From assembly GCA_049281195.1 (NCBI GenBank), contig JBAPRR010000021.1, positions 1 through 10,201 of the forward strand: a DNA stretch of 10,201 nt. Direction: 5' to 3'. This DNA comes from JBAPRR01 sp049281195. GTDB taxonomy: Bacteria > Actinomycetota > Acidimicrobiia > Acidimicrobiales > CAVXTF01. Below, piece by piece: positions 1 to 6,256 of the stretch. The translations under genes and the position numbers were made by a program. Under the pieces are notes generated by a model. It did no database searches. It was not told the DNA's origin and saw only the letters and a list, made by a program, of their open reading frames with translations. Every line of letters starts with the position of its first letter. Position 1 is the first letter of the stretch.

Positions 1-978
1 GAACCGGTGATCCTTCGGGATGAGCTGCTCCGCCACCTCGGGATCCTTCACGATGTCGCGGATCTTCTGGGCGATGAATTCGCACCAGGCCTCGTTGGCG
101 GCCGGCTCGAACAGAAGATCGGTGTAATTGCTGTTGAGCTTTGCGAACCCCGGGCTGTTCCACATGCCCTCGAAGAAGGCCCGCCGGTCGGCGTCCGAAT
201 CGTCGAAAGTCGCACGGTCGTGCGCAGGGTGCAGAAATCCGTGAATCGAGGTGCTGAGCGTGTCGCGCATCTGTTCGAATTCTCTGCGGAGTTGCGCGCG
301 CTCGTCGTCGGTGAGCGGTGCATTGTTCAGCGGGGTGCACCAGTTCGCGGTCCGTTGGTACACGGTGAGTGACTCGACCTCGTCCGCGATGGCCGGGATC
401 ACCTGAACACCGCTCGACCCGGTACCGATCACGGCCACACGCTTGTTCACGAAGTCGACCGGCTGTTTCGGCCATAGCCCGGTGTGGATCGATTGGCCAC
501 CGAAATCGTCGCGCCCGGGGACATCCGGAAAGTAGGGCACGGACAGGACGCCGGTGGCGGCGACGACGAAGCGTGCTGACAGCTTCAATCCATCGGCAGT
601 TTCGACCTTCCACACGCACTGATCGTTGTCGTAAGCCGCTCTCGTGACCTTCGATCCGAGGCGTATGTGACCCGATAGGTCAAACCGGTCCACGACGTGG
701 TTCAGATAACGCTCGGTCTCGGGTTGTGCCGGGAATTGCTCTTGCCAGTCCCACTCGCTGAACAGCTCAGTCGAGTGCACATAGCCGTAGGTGTAGCTCT
801 CCGAATCGGTACGGGCACCCGGATAGCGGTTCCAGTACCAGGTTCCCCCTACGCCTTGTCCCGCCTCGAGCAGACACGCCGAGAAGCCTGCTTCTTTGGC
901 ACGATGAAGCTGGTAGATCCCGGTGATTCCGGCGCCTACGACCAGCACGTCAACGAGTTCGGAAGGATCCGGGAACAT
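1..978 (-). CDS. Type I Baeyer-Villiger monooxygenase (CHMO-like), 3' end outside window
   Basis: This is the N-terminal 326 residues of an FAD- and NADPH-dependent flavoprotein. Such enzymes insert one oxygen atom of O2 next to a ketone carbonyl, turning ketones into esters or lactones. The FAD Rossmann motif GAGITG is at residues 15-20, and the following GGTWYWNRYPGARTD block (44-58) is typical of the family. The Baeyer-Villiger fingerprint FxGxxxHxxxWP is seen as FGGQSIHTGLWP (159-170), and a second nucleotide-binding motif GTGSSG is at 185-190. The start is the ATG at 978; an in-frame TAA lies five codons upstream, so no longer form is possible. There is no clear Shine-Dalgarno site, and a TATACT -10-like box lies 14 bp upstream, so the transcript may have a very short leader or none. 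The reading frame is open to base 1. About 200 residues, including the expected catalytic Arg region, lie beyond the edge, because family members are usually about 540 residues. The family call is secure from the motifs; the substrate is unknown. It is divergent from the Rieske oxygenase gene and may act in the same pathway (inference). Confidence 0.93.
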   Translation of the reverse strand, partial: MFPDPSELVDVLVVGAGITGIYQLHRAKEAGFSACLLEAGQGVGGTWYWNRYPGARTDSESYTYGYVHSTELFSEWDWQEQFPAQPETERYLNHVVDRFDLSGHIRLGSKVTRAAYDNDQCVWKVETADGLKLSARFVVAATGVLSVPYFPDVPGRDDFGGQSIHTGLWPKQPVDFVNKRVAVIGTGSSGVQVIPAIADEVESLTVYQRTANWCTPLNNAPLTDDERAQLRREFEQMRDTLSTSIHGFLHPAHDRATFDDSDADRRAFFEGMWNSPGFAKLNSNYTDLLFEPAANEAWCEFIAQKIRDIVKDPEVAEQLIPKDHRF

Positions 979-980
979 TG

Positions 981-996
981 TACCGACCGGTTAGTA
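981..996. promoter_or_regulatory. Imperfect 16-bp palindrome, candidate TetR-type operator between divergent genes
   Basis: The sequence TACCGACCGGTTAGTA is an inverted repeat centred between 988 and 989: 6 of 8 positions pair between TACCGACC and GGTTAGTA, with a central ACCGGT. It starts 3 bp upstream of the monooxygenase ATG and lies 45 bp upstream of the Rieske GTG start. Its right arm overlaps a minus-strand -10-like TATACT (998-993) and a plus-strand TAGTAT (992-997), so a bound protein would block both promoters. Palindromes with an ACCGGT-like core are common targets of actinobacterial TetR-family repressors of catabolic genes. No regulator gene is in the window, so the regulator type is inference. 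Confidence 0.5.
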
Positions 997-1040
997 TACG
1001 GTTCCGCGCTGAGCCGCCAGGAGCCTGAAAGGGGTATGGC

Positions 1041-2405
1041 GTGGCTATCGCCGATCAGAAGCGACAGGGGCTCTCCGTGCCCTTTGCGATCGAGGTCCCG
1101 GACCGGATCCGCAAGGAGCGTTACCACGACCCCACCTTCTACGAAATGGAGGCCGAGCTCCTCTGGCCGAGGGTGTGGCAGATGGCATGCCGGCTCGAAG
1201 AGATCCCTCATGCCGGCGACTTCGTCGAGTACGAAATCCTCGACCAGTCGGTCATCGTGCTTCGCACCGACGATATGGGAGTCCGGTCATTCCAGAACGC
1301 GTGCAGACACCGTGGCGTCAAGATCGTTGAAGGCCGAGGCACGACAGACAACGGCTTCACCTGCCCGTTCCACGGGTGGTGTTATGGCAACGACGGCAAG
1401 AACACCTTTGTTGCGAGCCCGAAGTCGTTCTCAGAACACAACCTCGAACCCGGGGACATCAACCTGGTGCCCGTGCGCTGCGAAACATGGGGCGGTTGCG
1501 CATGGATCAACCTCGACGATCAAGCGCCGCCACTGAGGCAGTGTCTCGAGCCGAGCGCCACGATCCTCGACGGGTGGAAGGTCGAGTCACTTCGTACCGA
1601 GTGGTGGCACGCGTGCCGCCTCCCCGTCAACTGGAAGCTCGCTCAGGAGGCCTTCGTCGAGCAGTACCACGTGATCGAGACGCATCCGCAGCTCAGGATT
1701 CCCGGACGTTTCCCTCCGCGCGACAGCCGCGCCTTCGACCCCAAGGTGTTCATCGAATCCGAGCTTCATTACCTCCATGTGATGAGCGATGGAATGGATG
1801 GGATGGTGCACCCGAACGACGTGCGCATCGCCGAGGGCCTGCGCGACATCGAGCTACCCGCCGATCCTGCTCGTGCCAGGTCCATTTGGGATCGCACTCT
1901 TAACGACGCGGTCATGGACTTCTACCGCGAGGCGGGCTGCGAGATCCCCGACCTGAACGAGCTCGAAGCTCAGGGCATCAACGAGCCGATGGGCTACTGC
2001 TTCCCGCATTACTTCGTTCTCCCCATGTACAGCAGCGCGTCCTCCTACCGGTTCCGGCCACTCGGTCCAGAAGAAACCCTGATGGAGATCTGGTCCCTGA
2101 CGCGCTTCCCTGAAGACCAGGATCGCGACAGGCCCACTCCATCCGAAATATGGGAAGTCGACGATCAGAGATGGCCTCCGATCCCCACTCAGGACTTCTC
2201 GAACTTGCCCAGGCAGCAGAAAGGGCTCCATGCGAAGGGCTTCGAGTACATGCGCCTGTCGGAGAAGATGGAGGGCCACATCTCCAACTTCCACCGCACT
2301 ATCGATGGATTTTTGGCAGGACTCCCCCATGAACGGCTCTTCGGAGCTCTGAGATCGGTGAACGTCAATCCGCTCACCATGCCGATCGTCGACTTCGACC
2401 TCTGA
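1041..2405 (+). CDS. Rieske non-heme iron oxygenase, alpha (catalytic) subunit
   Basis: This 454-residue protein is a ring-hydroxylating-type oxygenase, which uses a Rieske [2Fe-2S] cluster to feed electrons to a mononuclear iron that activates O2. The Rieske ligands are C88 and H90 (CRH) and C108 and H111 (CPFHGW), with the standard 17-residue spacing between pairs. The catalytic domain has NWKLAQEAFVEQYHVIETHP (197-216): H210 and H215 are the expected iron ligands and D385 (TQDF) the likely carboxylate ligand. E207 occupies the place of the usual bridging Asp between subunits. The start is GTG at 1041, preceded by AAAGGGG six bases upstream; the nearby ATG at 1036 is in another frame. No beta subunit, ferredoxin or reductase is encoded nearby, so electron partners must come from elsewhere. 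The substrate cannot be inferred. The gene is divergent from the Baeyer-Villiger monooxygenase and its stop codon abuts that of the LLM oxidoreductase. Confidence 0.94.
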   Translation: MAIADQKRQGLSVPFAIEVPDRIRKERYHDPTFYEMEAELLWPRVWQMACRLEEIPHAGDFVEYEILDQSVIVLRTDDMGVRSFQNACRHRGVKIVEGRGTTDNGFTCPFHGWCYGNDGKNTFVASPKSFSEHNLEPGDINLVPVRCETWGGCAWINLDDQAPPLRQCLEPSATILDGWKVESLRTEWWHACRLPVNWKLAQEAFVEQYHVIETHPQLRIPGRFPPRDSRAFDPKVFIESELHYLHVMSDGMDGMVHPNDVRIAEGLRDIELPADPARARSIWDRTLNDAVMDFYREAGCEIPDLNELEAQGINEPMGYCFPHYFVLPMYSSASSYRFRPLGPEETLMEIWSLTRFPEDQDRDRPTPSEIWEVDDQRWPPIPTQDFSNLPRQQKGLHAKGFEYMRLSEKMEGHISNFHRTIDGFLAGLPHERLFGALRSVNVNPLTMPIVDFDL

Positions 2406-3179
2406 TCACCGGGCCGGACCGGCGTCGATCACGCGGAATACGTCGTCGGCGGGAACCGTCGACCTAACTTCATGTAGCAACCATGTCGCTCCGGCGTAGG
2501 CCCATTCGTCCACGGGGTGGTCGTCCGCATGGACCACCACGTCCAATCCCGTTCCTGTAACGGCGAGTACCTGTTGGAGCGTTTCCGGTCCCTCGAGACG
2601 TAGGGGAACAACTCCCTGGTAGCGGGCAGCGCGGCGCAAAGGCTTGCGGTTCGGCCACTCGGCGGCGACCCAGATCGGAAGCGGCTTCTGAACAGGGGTC
2701 GGCAAGAAGGTGACGCCGTCGACCTTGTAGTGCGCTCCCGAATGGTGCACTTCGACCCCGGTCCACAGCTCCTCGATCACATCGAGGGCTTCGTCGAGCA
2801 TCTCCCCACGCACGACGTTGTCTTCCTCCTCGCCGAACTGTGTGATCTCGGGGGTTCCGCGCGCCCCGATCCCTACACCGAGCACGCCCCGACCGCCGGA
2901 CAGATGATCGAGCGTGGCCGCCTGTCTGGCCACGTTCCACGGCCGGCGTCGCGGAAGTGGCGTGACCAGCGTGCCCAGAAGGATGCGGTCGGTCGTCATG
3001 GCGCACGCCGCCAGTGTCATGAACGGATCGGCGTTCGGCTCGTTGCCCGCCCGGTGCACGACATGGTCCCAGAGAAACCAGCCGTCCCACCCCGAGCTCT
3101 CCGCCCGGGTAGCCATCTCCGAGACGAGCCTGGCGTCGCCGAACGTGCCGAAATTCGGGGTGAACAATGCGTGGCGCAT
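2406..3179 (-). CDS. LLM-class (luciferase-like) flavin-dependent oxidoreductase
   Basis: This 257-residue protein belongs to the bacterial luciferase-like TIM-barrel superfamily, whose members use reduced FMN or coenzyme F420 for monooxygenation or hydride transfer. Recognisable features are the first strand with TPNFGTFGD (7-15), AESSGWDGWFLWDHV (26-40) and the ILLGTLVTPLPRRRPWNVARQ segment (66-86). The family hallmark LDHLSGGRGVLGVGIG is at 90-105, and PLPIWVAA at 167-173. The start is ATG at 3179, supported by a perfect AGGAGG (3193-3188) eight bases upstream; a longer in-frame extension to 3248 is unlikely because it would bypass this site. At 257 residues it is a little shorter than the typical 280-350. 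F420 use is plausible in an actinobacterium but cannot be decided from the sequence. It converges on the Rieske oxygenase gene with no spacer and diverges from the DUF1697 gene by 53 bp. Confidence 0.92.
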   Translation of the reverse strand: MRHALFTPNFGTFGDARLVSEMATRAESSGWDGWFLWDHVVHRAGNEPNADPFMTLAACAMTTDRILLGTLVTPLPRRRPWNVARQAATLDHLSGGRGVLGVGIGARGTPEITQFGEEEDNVVRGEMLDEALDVIEELWTGVEVHHSGAHYKVDGVTFLPTPVQKPLPIWVAAEWPNRKPLRRAARYQGVVPLRLEGPETLQQVLAVTGTGLDVVVHADDHPVDEWAYAGATWLLHEVRSTVPADDVFRVIDAGPAR

Positions 3180-3232
3180 CGATCGGGCCTCCTGGCTCTG
3201 GTCAGGCCTGCTGCTTGCCGACAGACTCTCCC

Positions 3233-3775
3233 ATGGCCCGAAACACATATGTGGCGCTCATGCGGGGGATCAATGTCGGCGGAGGACGGCGGATCACCAT
3301 GAACGACCTCCGTAACCTGATCAGTGACCTCGGCCACTCTGACGTTCTGAGCTACGTCCAGAGCGGCAACATCGTGTTCAAGGCAGACGAGCCGGATCCG
3401 GCTGTTCTGAGCGCTGCGATCGAGGAGAGGATCGCCACGGAACTGGGGCTCGACGTAGCTGTGCTGATCCGCACATCCAAGGAGCTGACGTCGATCACAA
3501 AGCGCAACCCGTTCACCGAGCGCGAGGAGAACCCGAAGGCGTTGCACGTCACCTTTTTGGAGGACGCTCCCACGAAGTCCGTGGTAGCCAACCTTCCCGA
3601 CCGCACTGGCGGGACCGACGAGCTCAAGATCGTCGGTCGTGAGGTGTTCTTGTGGCTCCCGAAGGGCTACGCCGACACCAAGCTCCAGAACGCCTTCTTC
3701 GAGAAGAACCTCGGGAGCCGGGCTACGACCCGCAACTGGAAGACGGTTCTCCAGCTGACTCAGATGTCGGCTTGA
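3233..3775 (+). CDS. DUF1697 family protein
   Basis: This 180-residue protein matches the DUF1697 family across its whole length. It has the N-terminal signature YVALMRGINVGG (6-17), the central YVQSGNIVFKA (41-51), KRNPF (90-94), LHVTFLED (104-111) and the C-terminal ATTRNWKTVLQL (164-175). The family is widespread in bacteria and probably cytoplasmic, and it has no well-established biochemical role; I see no signal peptide or membrane segment. The start is ATG at 3233, where family similarity begins. The frame is open further upstream, to 3167, but that stretch overlaps the promoter and start of the divergent LLM gene. No good Shine-Dalgarno site is visible, so a leaderless transcript is possible. 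It is likely transcribed alone or with the small membrane protein 37 bp downstream. Confidence 0.93.
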   Translation: MARNTYVALMRGINVGGGRRITMNDLRNLISDLGHSDVLSYVQSGNIVFKADEPDPAVLSAAIEERIATELGLDVAVLIRTSKELTSITKRNPFTEREENPKALHVTFLEDAPTKSVVANLPDRTGGTDELKIVGREVFLWLPKGYADTKLQNAFFEKNLGSRATTRNWKTVLQLTQMSA

Positions 3776-3812
3776 AATGCCTACCTAGCGCAGCCTGCGA
3801 TAAGTTCAACTC

Positions 3813-3962
3813 ATGGCCGTCGTCAAGCCGAAGCCCACCAAAGCGGACACCCGTCTCACGCTCCTGAAGCTGATCATCGGGGTCATAGTCGGGTCGATCG
3901 CCGTCGGCGTCATCGGTCCGATCATCGCCGCGATCGTCGTCGGGGAGATCTGGGGTCACTGA
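3813..3962 (+). CDS. Small single-pass membrane protein (49 aa), function unknown
   Basis: This short reading frame encodes 49 residues. A basic N-terminus rich in Lys and Pro (MAVVKPKPTKADTR, 1-14) is followed by a continuous hydrophobic stretch (about 17-44) of Ile, Val, Gly and Ala, interrupted only by Pro36. A short tail EIWGH ends at TGA 3960-3962. Positive charges before the hydrophobic segment predict a cytoplasmic N-terminus and one long membrane helix, or a kinked hairpin. Small-residue spacing (Gly23, Gly27, Gly32, Gly35) could support helix packing. The stop overlaps the 3' end of the convergent SRPBCC gene by 7 bp. The upstream gap of 37 bp has no obvious Shine-Dalgarno site, though a GATAAG box (3799-3804) could be a -10 element. 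The composition is far from what random GC-rich reading gives, which supports coding. I do not recognise a family. Confidence 0.62.
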   Translation: MAVVKPKPTKADTRLTLLKLIIGVIVGSIAVGVIGPIIAAIVVGEIWGH

Positions 3963-4483
3963 TCTCCGGGGCCTACCGGACCCCCCGCCTCGCCAGAGCC
4001 GCCAGCCCTCGTCGGAGAGCGCATCCGCTCCAATCCCGAGTTCACCGCCTTGGTGATGAGCTTGTCGTTGTCCTTCGAGATGAATCTGTGCACCCGCCGC
4101 TCAAGAAGCATTCGGAGCACCGGATTGAACGCGTGATAACGCTCGGTGAAGTGGATCCTCGTCCGCCCGTCACCAAGGTCCTCCAGCCGGGTAAAGCCCT
4201 CGGCCTTGGACCACAAAGGCTTCCCCACTGCGTCGTACTTCCACGACTCATAGGGCTTGACCTGGGTCAGCCACTCCCACGAGTAACCCACACCGCCCGT
4301 CATCAGGTACTTGGGCACCTTGAACGTGCAATGCCTGACCAGGCCCTCACCGGTCTCGTCGCCGGGATGCAGGATCTCGATCCCCACCCCGTCGGTCTTC
4401 GGGCGCGGACCCCGGTACCAGAAGAGCTTCCACACCTGTTGCGGCGTCCCGTTGACGACAACCGAATAGCTGTGCTCCTGCAA
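3956..4483 (-). CDS. SRPBCC (START/polyketide-cyclase fold) family protein, TTG start
   Basis: This 175-residue protein has the layout of the SRPBCC ligand-binding fold. Its N-terminal strand EHSYSVVVNGTPQQVWKLFW (3-22) is the usual opening followed by helix 1. Beta strands carry EGLVRHCTFKVP (46-57), GYSWEWLTQVKPYESWKY (66-83) and GDGRTRIHFTERYHAF (104-119), and a long C-terminal helix (about 121-155) closes the cavity. The last 17 residues are a Gly/Pro-rich, probably disordered tail. Family members bind lipids or hydrophobic molecules, or act on them; the ligand here is unknown. The start is TTG at 4483, with GGAG seven bases upstream; no ATG or GTG fits the conserved N-terminus better. 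It lies 62 bp downstream of the nitroreductase gene on the same strand, separated by an 18-bp tandem repeat, and may be co-transcribed with it. Confidence 0.86.
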   Translation of the reverse strand: MQEHSYSVVVNGTPQQVWKLFWYRGPRPKTDGVGIEILHPGDETGEGLVRHCTFKVPKYLMTGGVGYSWEWLTQVKPYESWKYDAVGKPLWSKAEGFTRLEDLGDGRTRIHFTERYHAFNPVLRMLLERRVHRFISKDNDKLITKAVNSGLERMRSPTRAGGSGEAGGPVGPGDQ

Positions 4484-4493
4484 GCCTCGTCTC

Positions 4494-4538
4494 CCTCAGC
4501 CCCGACCAGATCCTCAGCCCCGACCAGATCCTCAGCCC
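4494..4538. repeat. 18-bp direct tandem repeat, 2.5 copies
   Basis: The unit CCTCAGCCCCGACCAGAT occurs at 4494-4511 and again, identical, at 4512-4529, followed by the first nine bases (CCTCAGCCC) at 4530-4538. It fills most of the 62-bp gap between the nitroreductase stop and the SRPBCC TTG start, and its left end includes the complement of the SRPBCC Shine-Dalgarno region. Perfect identity suggests recent duplication by slippage. The 18-bp length is a multiple of three, but the repeat lies outside both reading frames as annotated. Confidence 0.9.
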
Positions 4539-4545
4539 GGCACGC

Positions 4546-5160
4546 TCACCAGGGATTCCCGTAAACGTCCCTGTAGGTCTTGCCGGCGACCGGCTCCCGT
4601 CTTGGCGGGCCGAGCGTACGCGAGGGCCACCCGATCGGCACCGCCGCGAACGGGATCACATGCTCGGGCAGGCCCACCAGTTGTGAAACCTGCGCTCCGT
4701 CCACCACCGGAAGCGTGGTGAGGGCGCTGCCGAGACCTCGCGCCGACGCTGCCAGCAGCAGGTTCTGCACCGCAGGGAAGATCGAAGAGGCCAGGGCCTG
4801 CCGATGCCCCCTGGACGCGTCGCCACACACCACGATGACCACCGGCGCCGCAGCCACACCCCCGCGGGCTCCCTGGTCGACATCGGCCAGCAATCCCGGG
4901 TCCAGCCTCGACTCCGAATGAGCTCTGGCGCCTGCGTCCCAGGCACTCTCGTAGATCGCTCCGATTTGACGGCGCAGGTCGTCGCGGCGCACGACCACGA
5001 ACACCCAGGGCTGACGGTTCTCGGCGCTGGGTGCGTGGGACGCTGCGGTGAGAATCTCCTCGACCAGCTCGTCTGACACCGGGTCGTGGGTAAAGCTCCG
5101 ACAGGCGCGTTGGCGGCGTACTACCTCCAAAAGCAAGTCGCCGTCCGGCTGATCTGGCAT
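4546..5160 (-). CDS. Nitroreductase-family FMN-dependent oxidoreductase
   Basis: This 204-residue protein has the nitroreductase fold signatures. The N-terminal VVRRQRACRSFTHDPVSDEL (13-32) carries the Arg residues that normally contact the FMN phosphate. HAPSAENRQPWVFVVV (42-57) is the classic FMN-binding S-x-x-N-x-Q-P-W segment, and ASARGLGSALTTLP (138-151) is the second FMN-contact segment. The C-terminal PIGWPSRTLGPPRR (175-188) resembles the family's last conserved block. Members reduce nitro compounds, quinones, enones or flavins with NAD(P)H, or act as dehalogenases or flavin-destructase-like enzymes; the substrate here is unknown. The start is ATG at 5160, directly after the last 21-bp repeat unit of the divergent intergenic region, without a strong Shine-Dalgarno site. 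It may form a two-gene unit with the SRPBCC gene downstream. Confidence 0.9.
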   Translation of the reverse strand: MPDQPDGDLLLEVVRRQRACRSFTHDPVSDELVEEILTAASHAPSAENRQPWVFVVVRRDDLRRQIGAIYESAWDAGARAHSESRLDPGLLADVDQGARGGVAAAPVVIVVCGDASRGHRQALASSIFPAVQNLLLAASARGLGSALTTLPVVDGAQVSQLVGLPEHVIPFAAVPIGWPSRTLGPPRREPVAGKTYRDVYGNPW

Positions 5161-5242
5161 CGTGAGTTGCCCCAGTGGGTCCGTGAGTTGTCCCAGTGGG
5201 CGCCGTGAGTTGCCCCATGGGGCGCCATGTGTTGCCCGAGTG
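5161..5242. repeat. Four 21-22 bp repeats containing CCCA/TGGG inverted repeats; candidate operator array
   Basis: Units starting CGTGAGTTG lie at 5161, 5182 and 5204, with a decayed fourth (CATGTGTTGCCC) at 5226. Units one and two each hold the palindrome CCCAGTGGG (5171-5179, 5192-5200), and unit three holds GCCCCATGGGGC (5212-5223). Palindrome centres are 21 to 21.5 bp apart, which is two helical turns, so all would face the same side of the DNA. The array lies wholly between the divergent nitroreductase and ABC exporter genes and touches the nitroreductase ATG. This favours a regulatory multi-site operator, although plain tandem duplication is possible. Confidence 0.75.
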
Positions 5243-5252
5243 AAAGAGGCCG

Positions 5253-5258
5253 TAGGTT
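5253..5258 (+). promoter_or_regulatory. Possible -10 element for the ABC exporter operon
   Basis: TAGGTT, a sequence close to actinobacterial -10 boxes, ends 10 bp before the ATG at 5269. No clear Shine-Dalgarno site lies between. If used, transcription would begin almost at the start codon, giving a leaderless or near-leaderless message. A TTGCCC at 5232-5237 inside the fourth repeat unit could serve as a -35 element, but the 15-bp spacing is short. Confidence 0.3.
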
Positions 5259-5268
5259 AACAGCCGGT

Positions 5269-6252
5269 ATGTCGCAGATCGCCATAGAGGTGACGGACCT
5301 CGTCAAGTCGTTCGGCTCTGACATCAAGGCCGTCGACGGGGTCAGTTTCGACGTAAAGGCCGGGACGGTGTTCGGTCTCCTCGGACCGAACGGTGCCGGG
5401 AAGACCACGATCGTGCGCATCCTCTCCACGATCCTTCCGCCCGATGGCGGAACCGCCACCGTCCTCGGTTACGACGTGGCGAAGCAGGCTCAGACCGTGC
5501 GGAAGCTGATCGGTCTCGCCGGCCAGTACGCCGCGGTGGACGAGAACCTGACCGGACGGGAGAACCTGCGCATGATCGGCCGGTTGAACCACCTCCCGTG
5601 GTCCGTCGTCAACGAGCGGACCACTGAACTGCTCGAACGGTTCGACCTGACCGATGCTGCCAACCGCCCCGCCAAGACGTACTCCGGAGGTATGCGCCGC
5701 CGTCTCGATGTCGGGGCCGCCCTTGTGACGACCCCACGCATCCTCTTTCTCGACGAACCCACTACGGGACTCGACCCACAGAGCAGGTCGGAGGTCTGGT
5801 CGATGGTCGAGCAACTCGTCGAATCAGGCACGACCGTCCTGCTAACGACCCAGTACCTCGAAGAGGCCGACCGCCTCGCCAGCCAGCTGGTGGTGATCGA
5901 TCACGGCAAGCTCATCGCCCAGGGCACTCCGGCGACGCTCAAGGCCGGTCTGGGCGCCACCGTGTTGGACATCGGCATGCCCGACAAGCCCTCGGCCGAG
6001 CGCGCGGCTCAAGCGCTTCGAGGTGCACGTGGCCTCAACCCGACCATCGAGGGCACCACGGTCGAGCTGAACGTCGACGACGGCCCGCGGGTTGTCTCAG
6101 AGGCGCTTCGGATCCTCGAAGACAACGGCCTCGCGCCAACGACGCTCGCGCTCAGAGAACCCAGCCTCGATGACGTGTTCCTCTCTCTGACCGGTCACCG
6201 CACCGACAACCCGGAACCGGAACCCGAACCGGCGACGGCACGACCTACATGA
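5269..6252 (+). CDS. ABC exporter ATP-binding protein, DrrA-like
   Basis: This 327-residue protein is the cytoplasmic ATPase of an ABC-2 type exporter. In order it shows Walker A GPNGAGKTT (39-47), the Q-loop Gln86 (LAGQYAAVDENLTG), the signature YSGGM (138-142), Walker B ILFLDE (158-163) and the D-loop TGLDP (166-170). The switch position reads LLTTQYLEEAD (191-201), with Gln195 where most ABC ATPases have His; this is usual in the daunorubicin-resistance DrrA branch. A C-terminal accessory domain (about 225-310, DUF4162-like) includes the typical REPSLDDVFLSLTG (296-309), followed by a Pro/Glu tail. The start is ATG at 5269, where similarity begins; the frame extends to 5227 but that part is the repeat region. 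The permease gene starts 4 bp after its stop, so the two form one transporter. Drug or lipid export is a family-level guess; the substrate is unknown. Confidence 0.95.
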   Translation: MSQIAIEVTDLVKSFGSDIKAVDGVSFDVKAGTVFGLLGPNGAGKTTIVRILSTILPPDGGTATVLGYDVAKQAQTVRKLIGLAGQYAAVDENLTGRENLRMIGRLNHLPWSVVNERTTELLERFDLTDAANRPAKTYSGGMRRRLDVGAALVTTPRILFLDEPTTGLDPQSRSEVWSMVEQLVESGTTVLLTTQYLEEADRLASQLVVIDHGKLIAQGTPATLKAGLGATVLDIGMPDKPSAERAAQALRGARGLNPTIEGTTVELNVDDGPRVVSEALRILEDNGLAPTTLALREPSLDDVFLSLTGHRTDNPEPEPEPATARPT

Positions 6253-6256
6253 CCTC

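Noticed and set aside
697..1536. Long plus-strand reading frame across the monooxygenase start and the Rieske start
   Set aside because: It overlaps two well-supported genes in other frames, crosses the divergent promoter region, and its translation is Arg/Ser/Thr-rich with no recognisable motif.
3723..3959. Minus-strand 78-residue Asp-rich frame opposite the small membrane protein
   Set aside because: The acidic composition is simply the complement of the Ile/Val-rich plus-strand frame, and it runs into the end of the DUF1697 gene.
5227..5268. N-terminal extension of the DrrA-like ATPase
   Set aside because: The extra 14 residues come from the decayed repeat unit and promoter-like sequence; family similarity begins at the ATG at 5269.
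5851..5856. Gln replacing the switch His in the ABC ATPase as a sign of a dead transporter
   Set aside because: The TTQYLEEAD form is usual in DrrA-type exporters and all other ATPase motifs are intact.
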